Of a DNA stretch of 64,000 nt, positions 58,681-64,000 are shown in pieces. The notes under the pieces are model-generated. The model did no database searches and had not been told where the DNA came from. It saw only the letters and a list, made by a program, of their open reading frames with translations. The stretch lies in assembly GCF_918797505.1 (NCBI RefSeq), contig NC_092795.1:21811131-21875130 (forward strand), given 5' to 3'. Within the stretch, counting starts at the first letter, position 1, and each line of letters begins with the position of its first letter. This DNA is from Bemisia tabaci. Taxonomy: Eukaryota; Arthropoda; Insecta; Hemiptera; Aleyrodidae. The translations under genes were made by a program, and so were the position numbers.

Positions 58681-58706
58681 ATGGATATCATCCGACCGAT
58701 TTCCAG
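58681..58706 (+). CDS. Usf: Usf exon 1 (inferred short coding exon)
   Basis: ATGGATATCATCCGACC... encodes MDIIRPIS plus two bases of Ser9, then donor AG/gtacaa. The start context is good (A at -3, G at +4). Phase fits the acceptor at 59896-59897. Evidence is context and phase only. Confidence 0.5.
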
Positions 58707-61700
58707 GTACAATAACTCCTATTCCTACTTGTATCACTTCCATCCAATTATCACCATTGCATTGATCTCTCCCCTGATTGTCAGCGCCACTCTGTCATTT
58801 TCTACTGTGGGGTTTTGCAAGGACCTTTTCCACCGGTCCCTTTGTGGAAACTGCCCTCCAGGTTTTCTCAAATTTCTTGGGCTCTCCTTTGCTACTCGAA
58901 TGAAGATACAACTGTGCACAAATACTATCAGAATATTTACATGATTGCTCAATTGACTCCACCCGAATCCCTCTCTGTCATGAAGCGATCAAAGAATCTT
59001 ATCAGTTCTTCAACTTTGCTCTAAAAGGCTTAGCTTTGAATTTCGATTTTGCTTTTTCAATGCTCCAACTATATTTTTACTCCGTGTAATCATTGATGTA
59101 GCCTCAGACGCTCACTATCAATTTGTACCTAACCTCAAACTTTTGTTGTGGGTCCTAATTTCATCCTGTGAAGCTATCTGCTTTTATGATCAGAATAAAC
59201 TCCATATTTACCTGAGAAATTTAGGATTATCACATTTCAATGTATAGCGATTCCTCAGATTGGAAAAAAAATTTAAAAAAATATGGTCTAAATATATGGG
59301 CGATAGAACAGTGCTGGTCTACAATTTTCTGCAGGAAAATCTAAGATTACAAATTCGGTTGAAGTAGAGCCGTAACAAACTCTAATAAGGTTCAGTTCAA
59401 GACTAATGGTGACAGGTTTCAGCTGTGGTAGATGCACATGGGAATATTAAGGCAGGGTTGCGCCGAGAGACCTCTAACAGTTTTGGTCCTTTTTCTCCTC
59501 ATCAGCAGATCACACGCAGCCAGTAAGCCCAGCTAAGTATCCTTCAAAATCGTTGATACCACTAAAAGGCTCTCATGGACATGATGCAAGGCGTAGCACG
59601 AAATGTAGCGAGCCAGCTGCTATTGCTGCCAAACCACTCTTACCTAGGGCAAAACTAGGAAAGATTAAAAAAATTGACAATTGACTGTCTCCTAGTATTA
59701 GCATAAGTTTCATTATATATTTTTTTTCTGCGTTAAATGCTAGAAAAAGTTGCCAAATTGATAAGGTGGTTAGTTACATTGTTCCGTTCATTAATTTTAA
59801 CAGCATTACAAATAAACTGCCAATGAAATATGGGGTCATTGAATTTTGGACCCGGTCAATATTTTCATTTCTTGATCAAATGTTATTGAATGTTTAGTTC
59901 CATCAAAGACGAACCAGGCTTATGCAATGTCCTAGTGGATAAAGAATTTGGAAAAGAACTGATGTCGACGCAGTCTTTAGCTATCGTTGAGGAAGATGGA
60001 TCCTTGGGATCCGGTGATGATCAAACAGCAGTCAGTGAACTCAATGATGATCCATTACTGGCTGGAACAGAAGATATTCCCGTTCACTTCAGATCGGATG
60101 GAGGTATGTAGCATATCAGCCATAATTTATCTTGAAGTATAGTATTCAAAGTTGAAAGTAACAGCATTTGCTGTACCTCTGTTGGCAAATAATAGGGCTG
60201 TATTTCTAGTGCTTATCAAAAGATCAAAGCATGTTAGTGTGTAACAAGCACCTAGAAGCTTTTCAATTGAGAATATCAATCTATGAAATTACCCATGACT
60301 ATATGAAATATTTTCCTTTTTTAAGTAGGTTTTTCCGTCATAAAAACCTACAGTTCTATATTTTTATGTACCATGCAAATATTTACTGCCCATGCACCTT
60401 ATCATTTCAAGCACAGGTAAAAAAGTCTCTAACGTAGGTTCTGAAATATAATCATGTCTGTTATTTTTGTTTTTTTAACCAATTTCAAGTAGCCTATCTG
60501 CTAATCCCACGCTTATTATCTCAGCCCCAGGCGACCATTGCCTGAGACCATCAAACTTAGGTCACTTTGCTTGGAATCGAACCCGGGATCTCTTAGTAAT
60601 AGGGCCAGCTCTACAACCACTACACCACAGGAGGCTGACAAATGCATTGAAATAATGCCTTGATTTCCTGTAGAATAAGCAAGCCTTTCTCGTTATGCTA
60701 TCCCGTTCTCCCTATTTTCTCCTTTGAATACTTAAATGCTGATCATCAATCAGCAGATACCCATGAAAAAATGAGATGCTCAACAGCTCAATTTTATCTC
60801 ATGCCGGCTTCTGCCAGTTTATACTGTGTTCAGGGAAATATGAGCAAGTAACTCCACAATGCTCCCTCTTTTTTTCAGTGACGTACCGTGTGGTTCAAGT
60901 AAACCCAGCAAATAATACTGTTGATGCAGTGCCACTCGTTCCTACCTCTAGTGGATATGTTAGTCCGCAACATAACACCATTCAAGCTGCAGTCCTTGCA
61001 AACCCCATCAATGGTAAGAAGTCATAAGATTTTCAATTTTCAAAAAATATTAATGTCAATCACAGAATGTTGATTTGGAGAAAGTCACACTGGGGAAAAA
61101 AAATCTTTCAGATAATGCTGCAGGTGAATTAATAGTTAAGTAAGTAAACACATGAAACAATCCCACTGATTTTTCGTGTTTATTATTCTCCATTACGCTT
61201 ATAAAAAAAACAAAGTTTACCTGTAGTAATTGTATCTGAAGTATCTATCTATATTAATAAATACCAGAATCATTCTTCTAATAGCCTCTCTTAATCTGGG
61301 AAGTTGAATAAAGTCACACTAAAAATATAACAGGTACTTTCAGTTTCATCAAATTGATAATTTGAAGGACAAAAGACTACGCACAAAATACCAAGAAATT
61401 CGGCGCCGAATAAATGTCAAGATGTTTTTTTTATTTAATATACGTATGATGTTCACAGTGAACTTCTAAAATCAAATTTTCTACATGCTAATCTCGAGAA
61501 AATCTGCTCCAGAACGAGTATTTTTTAGCAATTTTATATGTGTTATCATACAGAGCAAAAGGCATTGCTGCTGAAACAAAGATGCGGAGCCTTTGTTCAG
61601 ATCTGAAATGAAGCACCGTCTTAGCTCCCTGGCTGGCGCAATACAAAAAAAAAGAGCTCGTTCCTCTAGTACCAACATTTTCCCACGTGATAATGTCTGT

Positions 61701-63862
61701 AAAACTGCTGAAAAATGCACTTTTCAAAGGGAATTTTATCGAAATTAGCACTTGGAAAGTTCGAGCTCAAAAGCTCATCTTGTTCAGGAAATTGTAAGGA
61801 ACTTCATATCGAAAAATCTCCAAATTTAGCTAGTGCCTAATTTCTTTTTATCCCCTGCGTAATCCTATAAAAGTGTCTGTCCCAAAATATCTTTACTCCT
61901 AAATTTTTCTGCACAGTCACTATTTGGTAAAGATCCTAATATAAGGGAATAATATACTATCATATACGTAGAAATTAAGTTCTTAAAATAACAAATTGTT
62001 TCTAGGTCAAGTGTATGTCATTGGTGATACAAATGAAGTTTTTTCCTCCACCAATCAAAGGTCGCTAGCACCTAGGTTCAATTCAAATTCCAACGACAGC
62101 CTTGGCTCCACATCGGTAAGATATTCATTTAAGAGAAACGCAAACTGAATTCAAAAGTATGAATTTAAACTCAAAACATAATTAATTAAAAATCTGAAGA
62201 ATTTCGGAAACTTGTGTCAACTTCCTTGAGGTTGTTTCTGAATCTTCATTTGAAAATCTGAGGAACAGGACGAACTGAGTTGACTGTATTTGGTATGATA
62301 CATGCTAGAGTTTTTGATCTTATATTTTGGCCCACAGTCTTGTTTCTCTCCCCCCCGTTTTGCGCAGACAGTTTGTTTTTTCAGTTTTTTGACTTTTTGG
62401 TTTTTTCATTATTTATTTATCCATTTGATCGCTTTACCATTTAAATATCAGATAATCACTCCTACAACATAACATTTGGATCCTCGACTTCTCTTGTTAC
62501 ACTGTACTGATTTAAAAACACCTGTAATCAGGTAATTTTACGATTTTGCTAAAGACCAGAAAAGCTTGACAGCTTGAAGCTTTTACTAGATAAATGATGA
62601 ATTCTTTGGCAACTATTAAGTTAACTGAGCAAGTTTGGTATTTGTTATGACAATAATTCTAAGCTAATAATCAATCGCCTAACTTTATATTGCAAGTGAA
62701 AACTGATCATTTATGAATTGTAATGATTTTATTTTCTCTCGCAGCGGGATGACAAACGTCGTGCATCTCATAATGAAGTTGAGCGAAGAAGGAGAGATAA
62801 AATCAATAATTGGATTATGAAGCTTAGCAAGATTATTCCAGAAAGTCCAAACGACTCCCACAAAAGTTTCGAAGGACTGGTAAGTTCCTAGTGTTTGAAA
62901 ATGTTTAATCATCTCATTTAACTAAAACCCTTAATGAAGGAAAGCCAGCTTCTATGTTTCCACCAGAGTCTTTTGTTGTATTATTTGTCTCTACAAATTT
63001 TAAATCACATTTCACTTTTGATTCTGGTATTCTATGAGGCCCCCTTAAAACTGTTGCTGGCTCAGTATGTATTAATCTCTGTAAGTAGGGACTATTTGTT
63101 TGGATGCATGTTAATCAATAACGTGCGTAAGTGCAAGTTCACTATGGGGATCACCATCCTAAACCTCCCCTGTGTCGTTTCACTCCTCATGGATCAGTCG
63201 GGATTCTTCCTGCTGGGATTTAACTAAAAAAATTCCTTGGAAAATATGCTAAAAATCAATCTATCTAAGAGATAGATATGTTAAAAACTGTCATATCTCA
63301 GGAGCCTTCTCATGAGATACTCTTTAGAAAAAGATAAAAACAAATTCTGCATTCAGATATTTATAATTTGAAAGGAAATTCACTTTCCATGTTTGATATG
63401 TGGTGATACAAAAATTCTGGCCTCTACTCGGACAAAAAGCATGCAGCGTCTTAAGACCAAGATTTGAGGAAGGACTAAAAAATAATTCCTCCCAACTAGA
63501 ACAATAGAACTTGAAGGGATGAGGGGCAGATACTATAGTAACAATTTATTGAAAGGTAAACTATATCTGCAGTCATTCTTATATAAGTAAAAATTGTATT
63601 CTAAACATGAATCTACTTTCAACCTGTTTTCTCTTGGTTTCAGAGTAAAGGTGGAATCTTAGCAAAAGCATGCGACTACATTCACGAACTGCGGTCGCAA
63701 AACATCCAATACCAGGAATGTCTAAATGAAAACAAAAAATTAGCTTTAGAAGTAGAAAATTTGAAACGAGAAAACGAAGAACTGAAATTAGTAAATAATC
63801 AATTAAAGGACCAGCTCATTGCAAATGGCCTGCTCACTGAAGTTGAAGACTCTCTCACCTGA
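58681..63862 (+). CDS. Usf: Usf, upstream stimulatory factor (bHLH-leucine zipper)
   Basis: Nuclear transcription factor binding CACGTG-type E-boxes as a dimer. Exons: 58681-58706 (inferred), 59898-60103, 60879-61013, 62006-62115, 62745-62879 and 63644-63862; 831 nt, 276 residues, all junctions in phase. Exon 3 has the USF-specific VTYRVVQV block, exon 4 GQVYVIG. The basic region is residues 163-178 (RRASHNEVERRRRDKIN), with the E-box contacts His168, Glu172 and Arg176; helix 1 is NNWIMKLSKIIPE. Helix 2 is SKGGILAKACDYIHELRSQN (205-224), followed by a leucine zipper to about residue 262. Its length is close to vertebrate USF1 (310). The N-terminus is the least certain part: an in-frame ATG at 59890 (unspliced exon 2) or 59962 could start other forms. 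The frame ends TGA, and a possible donor six bases later (AAG/gtaaaa) suggests a 3' UTR intron. Confidence 0.94.
58709..59897 (+). other. Usf intron 1
   Basis: No exon was recognised. The open frame reading through from the exon 1 ATG to 58944 has no USF similarity, so splicing at 58706 is preferred. Confidence 0.5.
59898..60103 (+). CDS. Usf: Usf exon 2
   Basis: The acceptor ttattgaatgtttag has a weak pyrimidine tract; the donor is G/gtatgt. It encodes SIKDEPGLCNVLVDKEFGKE through DDQTAVSELNDDPLLAGTED then IPVHFRSDG, an acidic activation-type region. Confidence 0.8.
60469..60637 (-). mobile_element. Second SINE copy, inverse orientation
   Basis: The complement reads agcctcctgtggtgtagtgg then ttgtagagctggccc, with B box gggttcgattcc and the tggtctcaggcaatggtcgc body. 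The plus strand starts with a short T run (the tail). Same family as 56250-56434, without a long poly-A. It lies in Usf intron 2, antisense to Usf. Confidence 0.88.
60879..61013 (+). CDS. Usf: Usf exon 3
   Basis: The acceptor is ctccctctttttttcag and the donor G/gtaaga. It encodes V78 (split) TYRVVQVNPANNTVDAVPL then VPTSSGYVSPQHNTIQAAVL and ANPIN. VxYRVxQV is a conserved USF element. Confidence 0.93.
61014..62005 (+). other. Usf intron 3
   Basis: No additional exon or repeat structure was recognised. Overlapping minus-strand open frames at 61481-61751 have no family features. Confidence 0.5.
62006..62115 (+). CDS. Usf: Usf exon 4
   Basis: The acceptor is caaattgtttctag and the donor TCG/gtaaga. 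It encodes Gly123 (split), then QVYVIGDTNEVFSSTNQRSL and APRFNSNSNDSLGSTS. GQxYVxx is a USF block upstream of the basic region. Confidence 0.92.
62745..62879 (+). CDS. Usf: Usf exon 5 (basic region, helix 1)
   Basis: The acceptor is attttctctcgcag and the donor CTG/gtaagt. It encodes RDDKRRASHNEVERRRRDKI then NNWIMKLSKIIPESPNDSHK and SFEGL, nearly identical to USF1/2 in the basic region and helix 1. Exactly 45 codons, phase 0 on both sides. Confidence 0.96.
62880..63643 (+). other. Usf intron 5
   Basis: AT-rich, no extra exon recognised. The open frame at 62934-63227 has no family features. Confidence 0.5.
63644..63862 (+). CDS. Usf: Usf exon 6 (helix 2, leucine zipper, stop)
   Basis: The acceptor is tctcttggtttcag. 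It encodes SKGGILAKACDYIHELRSQN, IQYQECLNENKKLALEVENL, KRENEELKLVNNQLKDQLIA then NGLLTEVEDSLT and TGA. Heptad leucines run from ELR to QL. AAG/gtaaaa at 63868 may be a donor within the 3' UTR. Confidence 0.95.
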   Translation, partial: SKGGILAKACDYIHELRSQNIQYQECLNENKKLALEVENLKRENEELKLVNNQLKDQLIANGLLTEVEDSLT

Positions 63863-64000
63863 ATCAAGGTAAAATTTGGGAAACTTGATTAGAAACTTCA
63901 TAATTCCATCACTACTCTCTGTCACCTCTCAGTTTTAAATTAGCTCTATCGTTGATTCCATTTTATAAGTTGTTGTTTCACCCGTATAGCCAATCAATTG

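Noticed and set aside
58681..58944. Independent 87-codon gene
   Set aside because: No family features beyond the first codons, which fit better as a spliced Usf first exon.

Overview
This is animal nuclear DNA, almost certainly an insect. It is AT-rich, its genes are split by long introns, and every intron and intergenic stretch carries small inverted-repeat transposons (MITEs), tandem repeats and a tRNA-derived SINE. The repeat families, especially the one with ends CTGCCGTGCTAAGGAAGAAC, remind me of a hemipteran such as a whitefly. That is memory-based inference and the species is not proven here.

Three protein-coding genes can be rebuilt exon by exon, with GT/AG splice sites and reading phase agreeing at every junction. 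(1) A vnd/Nkx2.2-type NK-2 homeobox gene on the minus strand runs from about 42.2 kb down to 8.9 kb. It has five coding exons and 319 residues, with a TN motif, an acidic stretch, a homeodomain and an NK2-specific domain. Its first exon lies 21.7 kb upstream of exon 2, behind a TATAAAAG box. (2) An ALKBH1 (AlkB homolog 1) dioxygenase gene on the minus strand spans 57.8-46.8 kb in six exons and 323 residues, with a complete iron/2-oxoglutarate site. (3) A USF-type bHLH-zipper transcription factor gene on the plus strand spans 58.7-63.9 kb in six exons and 276 residues. It is divergent from ALKBH1 across an 852-bp shared promoter region.

Layout: 1-8.5 kb is intergenic, with minisatellites and MITEs. 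8.9-42.2 kb is vnd, whose 21.7-kb first intron holds an unusual cluster of repeated AACCGGTT and CACTTGA motifs next to a GC-rich block with four CCAAT boxes (27.9-28.7 kb). 42.3-46.8 kb is a repeat-dense spacer: two MITEs in tandem, a 360-bp foldback and a satellite array of about 306-bp units. 46.8-57.8 kb is ALKBH1, with repeat-filled introns. 57.8-58.7 kb is the bidirectional promoter and 58.7-63.9 kb is Usf.

The three genes do not form a pathway. vnd patterns the ventral nervous system, ALKBH1 demethylates nucleic acids (mainly tRNA), and USF is a general E-box factor. The most unusual points are the motif cluster in vnd intron 1, a recent tandem duplication that copied the end of vnd exon 1 and then lost the copied splice donor, and the concentration of hairpin transposons close to vnd exons and its promoter.
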